Positions 45,318-56,600 of a stretch of DNA of 64,000 bases are shown in pieces. Source of the DNA: Adiantum capillus-veneris. Lineage: Eukaryota; Streptophyta; Polypodiopsida; Polypodiales; Pteridaceae. The stretch is from contig CM043957.1 in assembly GCA_014529385.2 (NCBI GenBank), forward strand, positions 66,917,503 to 66,981,502, written 5' to 3'. The stretch's first letter is position 1. Every line of letters begins with the position of its first letter. Below the pieces are notes generated by a model, which saw only the letters and a program-made list of their open reading frames with translations, was not told the origin of the DNA and searched no databases. The position numbers and the translations under genes were made by a program.

Positions 45318-46925
45318 ACTATACACATGTCTTGAGGTGAGGTGTCTTTTATGGTTAGGTCAATGACTATTTTGTGTTAGTATGTTAGTGGTTAGTGTTA
45401 GTAATCACTAGAAAGTTAATGACATATTTACAATGGGTAGAATGGGGTGGATGGTTGAATGAAGTGAGGAAATCCTTGTGATGGTGAAGTTTGAATAAGT
45501 TTTTGACTTACTTGTGTAGGTTCTCAAAATGACTATCGATCTTCTTCTTTGTCTTCTCTTCTTTACGCCACCGCCGCCAAGGTTGATTATCGCGATGAAA
45601 ATGGTAATTTGGTTGATGAGATCTCTTGATTTTTAGAGGTTAAGCATGGTTTACATGGTGAATTTATGTATATAGAGAAGGGGTAAGATGGAATTGTACT
45701 TTGGAAGTAATAGAGAGAGGCATAGAGATGGTGTATGTACATGGAGAGCTCATCTGAGAGCTATGGGAGTAAGAGGGGAGGTTAATGGTGAATAAGGTGA
45801 GAGAAACCATCGAAGGTGTAGGTTTGAGTGAGGGATTGAGAGGAATGAGTGTGTGTGTGTGTGTGTAGAAGTGTGGAAAGAGGTGAGAGAAGACTAAGGG
45901 CTACTTGTGAGAAAAGTAGGCAGACTGGGGTCCACTCAAAAAATCCTAGCTCACCGGTGGTTGCTAAAAAAATCACCAAAATGTTTGAGGTGATTATTCA
46001 GATCTTGTTCCACATTTTCTCTTTTGACCACCGCTCCAAATTCGGAGTAGAGATGGTGCCAAAAATCTCACCAAAAGGCCTGTGTTTTATGCCTTCAAAA
46101 GTCTTTTAGTGGCCCCCTCCTTTGTTGAATTTGTACAATGCATCCAAGAGTGAGCCCCTTCTTTGCCATATCATAATACAAAGCATCCATGTTGCCCTTT
46201 ACACATGCATGAAGGAGGATTATTGGTGAATAAAGAAATATATACATGGTGGGACTAGTGTATGGACTATTCATGGATTTTAGCTCGATGAGCACATGGT
46301 GTTAAAATAATGAGTAAAAATAATTTAAAAAATATGGAGAAATTATGGATATGGAAAGATATTGGAATCATATGATATGGTCCCTCTTTGTATTATTTTG
46401 GGTGAAAGAGGAAAAGGTATGCAAGTAAATGAAAATAATATAATAAACGTGACTAAGGGAGTAGAAATCATTTTTTGTTTTCACGAGGGTGCGGGTGAAA
46501 ATGTGGGGGTGATTTGTATAAAAGAAAAATATGAGGTTAGAGTATGTACAAATTGACAAAAAATATACTTATGGTGTAAGAGGATGAAAGAAGGCATACA
46601 CAGGTTTAATAAAACACACACCTAAGTATAAATATTTAAATAAAATATCAAAAAATTTATAAAAATCCCTATATTTAGGCCATATATACAATGCAATATT
46701 TACACACAAATAGGCCATAATATTTTTTATTCTTTTTTATTTTTTTGGCTCAACTAGCCCAGTGACTAGCTAGTTGAGGGTTTTTAAGAAACTATGGGGA
46801 AAGTCCCCTAACTCACACACGCCTATGTACAGTGAAATGGTAGGAACAGCCACAATGTTTGGGTGATTTTGGTAGGGTGAGGTAGCTTACTATGACAATT
46901 ATGGAAAGCCGAAAAACGACTATCA
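44253..46925. mobile_element. Unclassified 2.67 kb insertion in the array
   Basis: Interrupts the array between ...acaacatag and cacgggttatccatg, which are contiguous in other array units (50676, 51157). It begins TGAGGCGG, ends CTATCA, and is followed by atag, duplicating the preceding atag (a 4 bp match, or 5 bp with one mismatch). TG...CA ends would suit an LTR-type element, but no internal LTR pair, primer site or protein was recognised. It contains a (GA)n tract at 45267-45315 and a (GT)n tract at about 45848. A solo or non-autonomous element is likely; class undetermined. Confidence 0.5.
45267..45315. repeat. (GA)n microsatellite
   Basis: About 49 bp of uninterrupted GA. Confidence 0.95.
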
Positions 46926-47033
46926 ATAGCACGGGTTATCCATGTTTTAATGAGCCTAGTTTGGAAATATGGTAAAGCTTGGTTCTACCCTGTTCTCATT
47001 GATCATACCTTGGCCAAGTATTGGAGCTTGTCT
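46926..47033. repeat. Array fragment between two insertions
   Basis: About 108 bp matching the array at 50680-50785 and 51160-51265 (catgttttaatgagcctag, atggtaaagcttg, ttggccaagt). Its right edge continues across the chimera at 49754. Confidence 0.75.
47029..47033. repeat. Left target duplication tgtct
   Basis: Identical to 49749-49753 beyond the right end of the chimeric unit. Confidence 0.85.
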
Positions 47034-47322
47034 TGTTAAGTATGGAGCCTGATTTACCCTTGTAATTTTCTGTGGTAAAAGCGCACATTTGTAAGGCCCC
47101 CATTATGAGGAGAAGCCATCGTGCGTGAAGGAAAATCACTCACCGGAAACCAAAATTTTCACAGACAAGAATCAAGGGCAACTTTAAAGGCCTCGGGGGA
47201 GGAGGCCCCCGAGACTATTTTTTTGCCGGAATATTCTTTTTCGCTGGAATATTATGGCCGGACGGCGGCCGGAAAGTGGTCGGAAAACAACTGGTCGATT
47301 GGCCGGTGGCCAGTAGTCAATG
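47034..47322 (+). repeat. Partial copia LTR (5' part of U3)
   Basis: Corresponds to about the first 290 bp of the LTR at 57267. It keeps a GC hairpin near 47190 with one base change and stops within the ggccggtgg minisatellite. It lacks TATA, R and U5. Confidence 0.85.
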
Positions 47323-48923
47323 AAAGTGAAGGGTCTTATGAAGTGATTGAAGGGCTGATGCAAACCAAGGTTGAGTTGTCAAAGAAGCAGGAATTGATGA
47401 CACAAATGATCAGTGGAGACCTCTCAGCTATGGAGAAGGATATATATTTGCACATGCTGGCTAGTTTTCCTGATTTGTTCATTACTTCATATGAAGAGAT
47501 CAGAGGGTTCAAGGGCGAAGAGATGCATATAGAGCTGAAAGAAGGTGCTAAGCCAGTGCGGCAAAGGCAAAGAAGGATGGGTCAAGAGCAAATGGAAGCC
47601 TTGCGAGAAGAGGTGGACAAGTTGTTGAAGGCAGGGTTCATAGTCCCTGTGGAGACCACAAAATGGGTGAGTCCAGTTGTAGTCAGTCCAAACAAGGATG
47701 GGAAGTGGAGAATTTGTGTAGATTTTAAACCCTTAAACGCAGCCACTAAGAAGAACCCATATCCTCTTCCATTCATCAATCAGATCTTGGATTCAGTGGG
47801 AGGTTATGAGAGGTACAGTGTGTGTGATGGTTTTTCAGGCTATTTTCAATTGAAGATTGCTCTTAAAGACCGCACAAAGACCACTTTTATTACGCCATGG
47901 GGCTGCTATTGCTACACAGTATTTCCATTTGGGTTGTCAAATGGACCTTCCTTCTTTCAAGAGAGAGCAAATTGGGTGTTGGAACCATTCATTGGTAGTT
48001 GTGTTAAAGCTTTTATGGATGACTTCTGTGTTTATAGCAGTAGGGCTGAACACCATGAGAAGCTGCAGATGGTATTGGCTCGATATGATGAATGTGGAGG
48101 ACAACTAAATCCAAAGAAATGTCATCTAGCACAGCCAAGGGTGAAGTTATTGGGCCACATGGTGTCAGAAAATGGCATTGAGGCTGATCCAGACAAGGTT
48201 AAGTCTATTATTCTTCTTCCATCACCTAGGAGTACGAAGAAATTGGCAACTTTTATACACAAAGTGAAGTACATGGCACGGTTTATTCCATTGTCTTCGC
48301 ACCTTCTTTATCCATTACAGCAAGTGGCAAAGCATGATCCATTGCAATGGGATGACAAGTGTGAAGAAGTGTTTCAAGAGGTGAAAGAGGTGTTAGGGGG
48401 GTTGTCAGCCATGCACGCTCCTGATTGGGAGAAAGTGTTTTATGTAAATCCATCAGTAGGGGATGATGCCATTGGAGCCATGCTATTGCAAAAGGGGAAG
48501 GGCAGCCATTATATGAGGCCAGTGTATTGTGCAAGCCGTGTGAAGCTGGTAGCGGAGAGAAAGTTATCGGAAGTAGAGCTAGTGATGGCCAGTGTAATAT
48601 TTGCTTGTCGACAATTTCGTCATTACTTGCTACCATGGCCTTTTGTTTTCTTGACGAGTTATGCCTTTTTGCCACAGTTAATTAATGGTACTAACATGTC
48701 AAATGTGGTGAAGAAATGGGTAATTGAGCTGCAAGAGTTTGAGTTCTCTTTTCTAGTGGAAGATAGTACAAGGGCTACCCTAGCTGATTTGTTGACCTAC
48801 AAGGAGAATCCCCTTATTGTTAAGGAAGAGGTGGTGAGAAAGGTAGTTGAAGAAGTGCCACAGATCAACAATGCACATGTGTTGTTCTTTGATGGTTCAT
48901 ACAGAAAGAGCCATGATGCAGCT
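47323..48923 (+). pseudogene. Gypsy family B pol segment carried by the chimera
   Basis: RT, RNase H and the first residues of the second RNase H. Visible are TTKWVSPVVVSPNKDGKWRI, CDGFSGYFQLKIAL, AFMDDFCVYSS (catalytic aspartates present), the degenerate first RNase H (FYVNPSVGDDAIGAMLLQ) and LFFDGSYRKSH. By eye it differs from 55666-57266 at only about twenty positions. It has serine where that copy has a premature stop (TCA here, TAA at 56748). The open frame continues leftward into the LTR but without an ATG there. It is a cargo fragment, not an autonomous gene. Confidence 0.85.
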
Positions 48924-49629
48924 TGTTAAGTATGGAGCCTGATTTACCCTTGTAATTTTCTGTGGTAAAAGCGCACATTTGTAAGGCCCCCATTATGAGG
49001 AGAAGCCATCGTGCGTGAAGGAAAATCACTCACCGGAAACCAAAATTTCACGGACAAGAATCAAGGGCAACTTTAAAGGCCTCGGGGGCGGAGGCCCCCG
49101 AGACTTTTTTTTTCGTCGGAATATTCTTTTTTCGCCGGAATATTATGGCCGGACGGCGGCCGGAAAGTGGTCGAAAAACAACGGGTGTTTGGCCGGTGGC
49201 CGGTAGTCAATGGCTGATGGCCGGTGGTCGGAAGTCAATGGCCGGTGGCCGGTGGCCGGAAGTCAATGGCCGAATTCAATGGCCGGTGGCCAAATTCAAA
49301 AGCGGACTTGTCTTCTCAAGGGCGGCCACACATGGGCAGATTGGAGGATCCGATTTGGACTTATTCGCACAAGGGAGGCTACACATGGCTGTCTCTCATA
49401 AGAGAGGGCAGCCCTTTTGGCCTATAAAAGGAGGCCATTTTTACACACATTTCATAGTGTGAAGTTGATGCAACAAGGTGAGTGTGAGGTGGTGAGAGTG
49501 AAGCAAGGCGGGAGCTCCATTAAGGGTATAATCCCTTTGTAAACTACTTCTTGTTTTGAAGTACTAAAGCCATTGAGTGGCTGCTTTCCCGTGGACATAG
49601 CCGACATTGGGTGAACCACGTATATCGTG

Positions 49630-49664
<35 letters not shown>

Positions 49665-49748
49665 CTATAATCTCGTGTATATAAATCTGTCTCTCTCCAT
49701 TAAGTAATCTACTCAATTATCTATTTAGCTACGTCTTATTTCCTAACA
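48924..49748 (+). repeat. Complete copia LTR at the right end of the chimera
   Basis: 825 bp, TG...CA. It contains a 9 bp-stem GC hairpin (49081-49102), a ggccggtgg/gtcggaagtcaat minisatellite (about 49190-49290), TATAAAA at 49423-49429 and a (CT)n tract at 49633-49660. Confidence 0.9.
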
Positions 49749-49753
49749 TGTCT
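49749..49753. repeat. Right target duplication tgtct
   Basis: Array sequence resumes directly here (tgtctctctccatgtttgaa), matching the uninterrupted unit at about 50782. Confidence 0.85.
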
Positions 49754-51456
49754 CTCTCCATGTTTGAAAGAACCATAGATGGGCTGGATGATGGAAGTTT
49801 GCTTCTATGAATGTTCCAACGTAGCTATCTTGGATATGTGGTGGCCCTTCAAACAAAAGTCTATCATGGAAAGCATATCTTGGATTATCAAGGTGGTGAA
49901 AGTAAACCCATTCAAGGTGTAGTCTTATAGGTTAGACAAGTCGTGGACCTTGCTAGATACTAGGATGGACAAGTGATGAACCTTATATTGTTTCCCCAAG
50001 CCCATATTAGACAAGCAATATACCTTTCATTTTCAAGGCTAGGCAGATTGTGAACTACTAGAATAAACCATCTATTATTTTGAAAAAAAGAAACCCAATC
50101 TCCAACATAGCATAGGTTTCCATGTTTTAGTAGATCCTAGCTTGGACATATGGTAAATCTTGTGTCCATCCCGATTTGAATGGATCCTAGATTGGCCAAG
50201 TGGTAGATCTTGCTTCTCTCAATGTCTTACAGAAGCATAAATGGAATAGAAGGTGGAACTTTGTTTCTATCCTTGCTCCAATGAAGCTAGTTTGGAAATT
50301 GGTGGACCTTTCAAGCAAAATCCCTCTTGGACAATATATCATGGTTATCCAAGTGCTGAGAAAAAAAACTATTCAAGGTATAGGCTTATAGGTTTGAAAA
50401 GTGGTGGTGCACTTGCACATAGATACAAAGATGGACAAGTGGTGGACTTTGCAAGATATAGCCTTACAAGTTGGACAAGTGGTGCACCTTGCACATAGAT
50501 GCAAGGATGGACAAGTGGTGGATCTCTATTATTTTTCCATGCCCATCTTAGACCAAAGCTAAACCTTGCATCTCTAAGATTGGGCAAGCTGTGGACTATT
50601 AGACTAAATCATTTATTGTTTATAAGGTGTAGCTTGGACAAGAGATGGACCTCAAAAAAAGAAACTCAATGTACAACATAGCATGGTTTTTTCATGTTTT
50701 AGTGGAGCCTAGTTTGAGCGTATGGTAAAACTTGCTTCTCTTCCAATTTCAATGGAGCCTAGCTTGGCCAAGTGGTTGACCTTGCTTCTCTCCATGCTTC
50801 AAAGAAGCTTAGATGGGATAGATGGTGGGGCTTTGCTTCTACCCATGTTCCAATGGATCTAGCTTGGACAAGTGGTGGACCTTCAAACAAAATCCCTCAT
50901 GGACAATATATCATGGGTTATCTAGGTGGTGAAAAAAGACAAACCATTCAAGGTATAGCCTTGAAGGCTGGACCTTGCAGCTACATACTAGGATGGACAA
51001 GTGGTGGACCTTCTATTATTATCCATGAACATCTTAAAGAACTGGTACACCTTGCATCTCTAAGACTAGGCATGGGTGGACTATTAGAATAAACCATCTA
51101 CTATCTATGAACTGCTTCCTTGACATGTGGTGGACCTTGAAACAAGAAACCCAATGTACAACAAAGCATGGGTTTTCACGTTTTACTGGAGCTTGGTTTG
51201 GGCATATGGTAAAGCTTGCTTCTCTCTCAGTTTTAATGGAGCCTAGCTTGGCCATGTGGTGGAGCTATGATCAATCAAGCTCCAGCACATATTACACATT
51301 TTCAATATGACTCTTGTCTCAAGTGAAGAAGTTCTAGACTAGAGGTGAACATTGCTTCAATTTCATGCACAAATTGGTTCTAATGCTCAATGGTCATATC
51401 TTGGACAAGTGGTGGACCTTCAAAAAAAATTATGGTATTCGCTTTGACCTTGGCGT
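49754..51456. repeat. Degenerate tandem array, right part
   Basis: At least two and a half long units. The core word is clearest at 50434, 50472, 50510, 50862, 50993, 51116 and 51402. Unit landmarks (aactcaatgtacaacatagc; atggtaaagcttgcttctct; ttcaaggtatag) recur in the same order. Open frames within it reflect the repeat, not genes. Confidence 0.75.
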
Positions 51457-52597
51457 TGTCAGGAGTTTTTTGGAGAAAGGGATTGCGCATATGTACATAT
51501 ACATGCATGGTGCATCAAATAAAGAATTGCCCATTTTTCAGAGCCAGGTGTTTACGTGGGGACCACATGTGTACAGGTAGGACAGGGTGTACATAGTGCA
51601 TTGATTTTCACTATTACCAGCACCATTGTGTTTTTTCTACAATAAAGAGGAGTTGGTAGCGCGTAAAACTTCTCGAGGAAGCTATCCGTGGGCCGACGAC
51701 ATGAGGTAAGCAGGTGCATCAGATGGCATCTAGTGGCGTAAGGAGGTCGAACGGGGTCAATACTTGCACGCGGAGAAGTACGGACACGACGTGGGTGTTT
51801 TCTTGTGATACTTATGCAGAAAGGTCATCATGAGGACAAATTTTTGGGGCCACTTCACGTGGTGGCGGGATGCATTATTGAGAAAAGCTGAGTGCCAGGT
51901 GTGCGGATGATGCAAAAAGGTGACAACTATGTACTGCGAGGTCAGTTTTTGGCCTGTTCAGGGTCCGTTTGAGGTCAACTAAAAGGCCAAGGGTGCCCAA
52001 CTAATAAAGCTAAGTATGGGAACTGAAAAAACAGAGAGAAGACCAGAAAAAACGTGGAGAAGAGAGGAGGAACAGCCGCAACTGTGTTTTTGGGGTTTTT
52101 GGAGCCTATTTTGGCCGTAAACTACTCATCCGAGGTCGGATTTGAGCACTTTGACATTGTAGACTGGGGTTTTGGGCCGTTCCGGACGCGATGGAGCTAT
52201 TGATTTTGCCAAATTTCTCCCTCTTTTTCTGCTATTTTGGCTATGTAAGTTTCTCCTATGAGCGAAGTTTCTGCTCCAATTTGTGATTGTATCTGGCTTA
52301 TTTTACCCATACTGTGTGAGCTATTTGCCCCATTGGTGTTGGCCCAAGCTCATGTGTATCTAAACATCAGAAGTTCTCCTCTTTTGAGCTGAGTTTTTGT
52401 GTGTGTGTGTGTGTGTCTCTGTGTGGAGTGGGAAAGTGGATAGTCTCTCTCCTCTCGCTCCATCGGTGTGTTCCCTGTCTCGGCCAGGTGTGTTGTGTAA
52501 GCCGAGTGGTGCCCCATAGTGTGTGTGTGTGTGTATCTTCCCAAGAGTGTGTGTCGGGTCGTTATAGAGGCCTTCTGTGTGTTTCCATCCCGCTCAC
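51457..52597 (+). repeat. Probable 5' LTR of gypsy family B
   Basis: About 1.14 kb from TGTCAGGAG to CTCACA. The left border is set by the end of array homology, the right border by the candidate primer site. It contains GT microsatellites near 52398 and 52520. It cannot be verified without the 3' LTR. Confidence 0.5.
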
Positions 52598-52601
52598 ATT
52601 C

Positions 52602-52622
52602 TTTTGGTGCCCCCACTGAGGA
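52602..52622 (+). promoter_or_regulatory. Candidate primer-binding site
   Basis: TTTTGGTGCCCCCACTGAGG directly after the probable LTR. It begins with the required TGG, but the tRNA was not identified. Confidence 0.35.
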
Positions 52623-53660
52623 TCTTCTTCGAGTACCTTTTGGTTCGAGCTTCAAGCTTTGAGATTCGGGGCTACAGGTTACAGGTTACGGGTTACAGGT
52701 TGTAGGGATAGGTACAGGTAAAGGTGATTCACACAGGTACAGGTAGCTGGAGTACAATGATATACTAGCAGTGATGTCACTTGTAGTTGTTGTGGGTATG
52801 CATCACTTGGCGCCTGTTTGAGCGCATTTTCGGTTGGATTGTACGTTACTTGTGGAAACTACCATTGTACGCATTTGTGGAGCCATACTTGGTTGTATTT
52901 GGCAGTCCCAACCATTTCTGAGACTTGGTCTGGAAGATAGTCATTTCTGAGACTTGACTATACGCGATTTGTATTAGCCTTCGTGTGAGGGTCGATAGCG
53001 CGAGGTTTTTATTGAGCTGGGGGATTCTCAAATGTGGAGATCCTTTCAGTGATACAAGTAGCTGGAGCACCCTTTTCGTGACCTCGCCATAGGCTATGTA
53101 CTAGTGATTCCTACTTGATGCTCGGGTTCTATTGTTGGCAGTTTATGCATACATATACGGTCTATATTTTGGGTTCTCACTGCTCTACTTCTAGGGAAAC
53201 TCTGCCAAAATTTTTCCAAGTTATGATGGCTGGTCTTTTGGTCTTTTAAGGCATTTATAATGTTATGCTGCTGAAATTTTGGTAAAATCAGAGGATAAGA
53301 CAGGTGTGCTTTCTTGGGAGCTTCATGGTTGGCTTTAATGGATTATCAAAATGGACCTCAATTCACTCCTTTTCATTTAACTCAGAGAATCCAGATAAAT
53401 GTTCATGTGTCCAGGAAGATTTTTTTTCCAGCAGTGCATAGTCTTTATGTTCGGGCCAAGAAGATTAAGGGAGATACTGGAATGTCCTTTACCTGTTGTA
53501 ATTCCAATGATCAACTATGAAAACTCATTTGATGTGCATGTGTTTGTCCTTATCTGAAGTTGAGCTCTATTGAAGTTTCTGGGAATCGAGTCAGTCAAAA
53601 TTTTTGGGTTCTTGCACGTGTGTTCAAAGGGGTTCTCAAAGCATTGTAACTTGGGTAGCC
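52623..53660 (+). other. Leader of gypsy family B
   Basis: Untranslated region before gag. A short tandem series of acaggtt-like words lies at about 52672-52750. No conserved upstream ORF is recognised. Confidence 0.45.
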
Positions 53661-56600
53661 ATGGCTTTCTCTTATCCGGAGTTTCATGGAAGAAGTGATG
53701 AAGATGTGGAAGAATTTTTGGAAAAAATGGAGGTTGCCTGCATTAGCAACCAGATTCATGACCCTACGCAGATGTTACGCCTTCTCCAAATTTGTTTGAA
53801 GAGTGATGCACGAGTTTGGTCTAAAGCATTTGAAGAGGAGTTGCGTGTGGTTGATCCACCTGTAAGGTTGAGTTGGGACAATCTACAACATGGGTTGGAA
53901 GTGGAGTTTGTGAAGATAGAAGATCCTGATAGAGTGTGGCAAGAAGTACAGGATTTGGTGCAAAAGGAAGGTGAGCCAGTAGATGCGTACATACGTAAGT
54001 TCTCATTGGCATGGGAGCGGATGTGCAAGGCCTTAGCACCACAGGTACCCCCGCCTGACATGATGAAGAAGGACAGGTTCTTGGTTGGTCTTTGGGAGAA
54101 TATACATTGGAGATTGGAGCTAAAGAAGCCTAGGACATATGAAGATGCACTAGAGGTAGCAAGGAACAAAGAGTGGAAGTTGAGGAAAATGAGCCAGTTA
54201 GGGGTGGAGTCTTTGCCCATGAGGTCTGAATTTCAGCCTATAGAGTCTTTACAAGGTCGCATGTCAGGGGTTCATCATGAACCAGTGGTTCCTGTTACTA
54301 CTCAGGTTATGCCAGCAGTGGTCACTACATCGGTGCAAGATGATGGGCTAAGGCAAGACATGAGGCAAGTGGTAGATTTGATGAAGAATCTCAGCCTAAA
54401 CATGCTAGGTCAAGTGGGAAATAATCGAGGTCGAGGGAGGTTTGCAAATCAGCCAGGAGGTGAAGAAAGGCCTAGGAATGGTGTTGGACAAAGCAATGGT
54501 AGGTTTTGGAGGCAGACACCCACATGTTATAATTGTGGAGAGTTGGGTCACATCAGCCCACAATGTGATAAGCCACCAAGGATGGGGGGAGACATGTATC
54601 CATTGCCAAGACAGGTGCTAACTAGGTCAAATGATTATGGCATCGAAATTAAGGGAGACGAAGGAACCAGTGGACTGACCCAGGAGGAAAAGGGAAAGAC
54701 AAAAGTGCTAAGTGTAGTCACCTTGGAGAAGGCATCAAAGCTAGAGGATACATTAGTGATGCCTATTGGGAAGAGGACCACAGAGGATAAGGAAGGAAGA
54801 AGTGCCCCAGGTCCTAGTAAGAAGAAAGGAAAGAGCCATGAAGGCGAGGATGTCAAGGCCAAGAGGAAAAGGAGAGCTCGTCGAAAGTTTCATGTTTCAG
54901 ATTTTCCACTAGGGGATGGGCAATTAAGCTATGACTTGAAGGAGGATCTGACGAGCAGGAAGGCAGATGTTACTTTTGGGCAGCTTATAGAGATGGTGCC
55001 TAAGCTAAAGCGACAGTGGAAAGAGATGGTTAACCCAATGGAGAAAGAGCCAGAGAGAGGTTTAGTAAAGGTGTTGTCAATGGATGAGCTACCAGACATT
55101 TGTACAATAGTAGATGTGTGTCATAAAAGGAAAAATTTGGGACAAGGTTATGTGGATGGCGGAGCCCAAATTTGCGTCATAACACACTCATGCGTTGAGA
55201 AGATGGGTCTCATAGTGGTTGGGGTGTCAGATTTTCGGATCAGATTGGCAAACCATCAAAAAGTAAAATGCTTGGGTGTTGTAAAGAACTTAGAAGTGGA
55301 GGCATATGATGCAAAGGCAGTGGTTGATTTTCTTGTGATGCCAACAGGGTTGGGAGCATATCCTATTATACTGGGCAGACCATGGTTACGTGCCGTGGGA
55401 GCTGTTCAAGATTGGCGACATGGTACGATTAGCCTCTATGGAAAGACAGGTACCAAGAAGCTTTATAATATGGACACAAGGAAACGATTAGAGGAGCTTT
55501 ATGAAGATGAGGATGAGTCTAGTGATGAAGACTCTTCCACGGTGACAGATGAGGACAGTGATAGCACTACCAGCAGTGATGAGGATGCTGATGTTGCATT
55601 TCTTTTGATGGACAAAGAAATCCAGGAGTTTGGTTTAGTTGCATTTGCGAATGAGGTTGAAGATGAAAGTGAAGGGCCTTATGAAGTGATTGAAGGGCTG
55701 ATGCAAACCAAGGTTGAGTTGTCAACGAAGCAAGAATTGATGACACAAATGATCAGTGGAGACCTCTCAGCTATGGAGAAGGATATATATTTGCACATGC
55801 TGGCTAGTTTTCCTGATTTGTTCATTACTTCATATGAAGAGATCAGAGGGTTCAAGGGAGAAGAGATGCATATAGAACTGAAAGAAGGTGCTAAGCCAGT
55901 GCGGCAAAGGCAAAGAAGGATGGGTCAAGAGCAAATGGAAGCCTTGCGAGAAGAGGTGGACAAGTTGTTGAAGGCAGGGTTCATAGTCCCTGTGGAGACC
56001 ACAAAATGGGTGAGTCCAGTTGTAGTCAGTCCAAAGAAGGATGGGAAGTGGAGAATTTGTGTAGATTTTAAACCCTTAAACGCAGCCACTAAGAAGAACC
56101 CATATCCTCTTCCATTCATCGATCAGATCTTGGATTCAGTGGCAGGTTATGGGAGGTACAGTGTGTGTGATGGTTTTTCAGGCTATTTTCAATTGAAGAT
56201 TGCTCTTAAAGACCGCACAAAGACCACTTTTATTACGCCATGGGGCTGCTATTGCTACACAGTATTTCCATTTGGGTTGTCAAATGGACCTTCCTTCTTT
56301 CAAGAGAGAGCAAATTGGGTGTTGGAACCATTCATTGGTAGTTGTGTTAAAGCTTTTATGGATGACTTCTGTGTTTATAGCAGTAGGGCTGAACACCATG
56401 AGAAGCTGCAGATGGTATTGGCTCGATATGATGAATGTGGAGGACAACTAAATCCAAAGAAATGTCATCTAGCACAGCCAAGGGTGAAGTTATTGGGCCA
56501 CATGGTGTCAGAAAATGGCATTGAGGCTGATCCAGACAAGGTTAAGTCTATTATTCTTCTTCCATCACCTACGAGTATGAAGAAATTGGCAACTTTTATA

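Larger units (their letters stand above)
47034..49748 (+). mobile_element. Chimeric retroelement: partial copia LTR, gypsy pol, full copia LTR
   Basis: A 2715 bp unit flanked by tgtct. It consists of the first ~289 bp of a copia LTR, 1601 bp of gypsy family B pol, and a complete 825 bp LTR of the same copia family. Outer ends are the exact LTR termini (TGTTAAG...CCTAACA) used by copia integrase. The inner right junction (gatgcagct then tgttaag) is identical to the gypsy/copia junction at 57266/57267. The inner left junction shares three bases (atg) between the partners. It has no primer site, so it cannot replicate again as is. Confidence 0.85.

Noticed and set aside
49015-49462. Open frames inside the copia LTRs (also near 57358 and 62262)
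   Set aside because: They follow the GC-rich minisatellite and recur only because LTR copies recur; no protein homology seen.
50200-51596. Short open frames in the tandem array
   Set aside because: They translate the repeat word in different phases and have no domain.
52672-52750. Telomere-like tract
   Set aside because: The acaggtt words do not match the plant telomere repeat TTTAGGG and the tract is short.
53314-53520. Small ORF in the gypsy leader
   Set aside because: No homology seen and it starts from a non-ATG or weak context; leader sequence of family B is expected to be non-coding.
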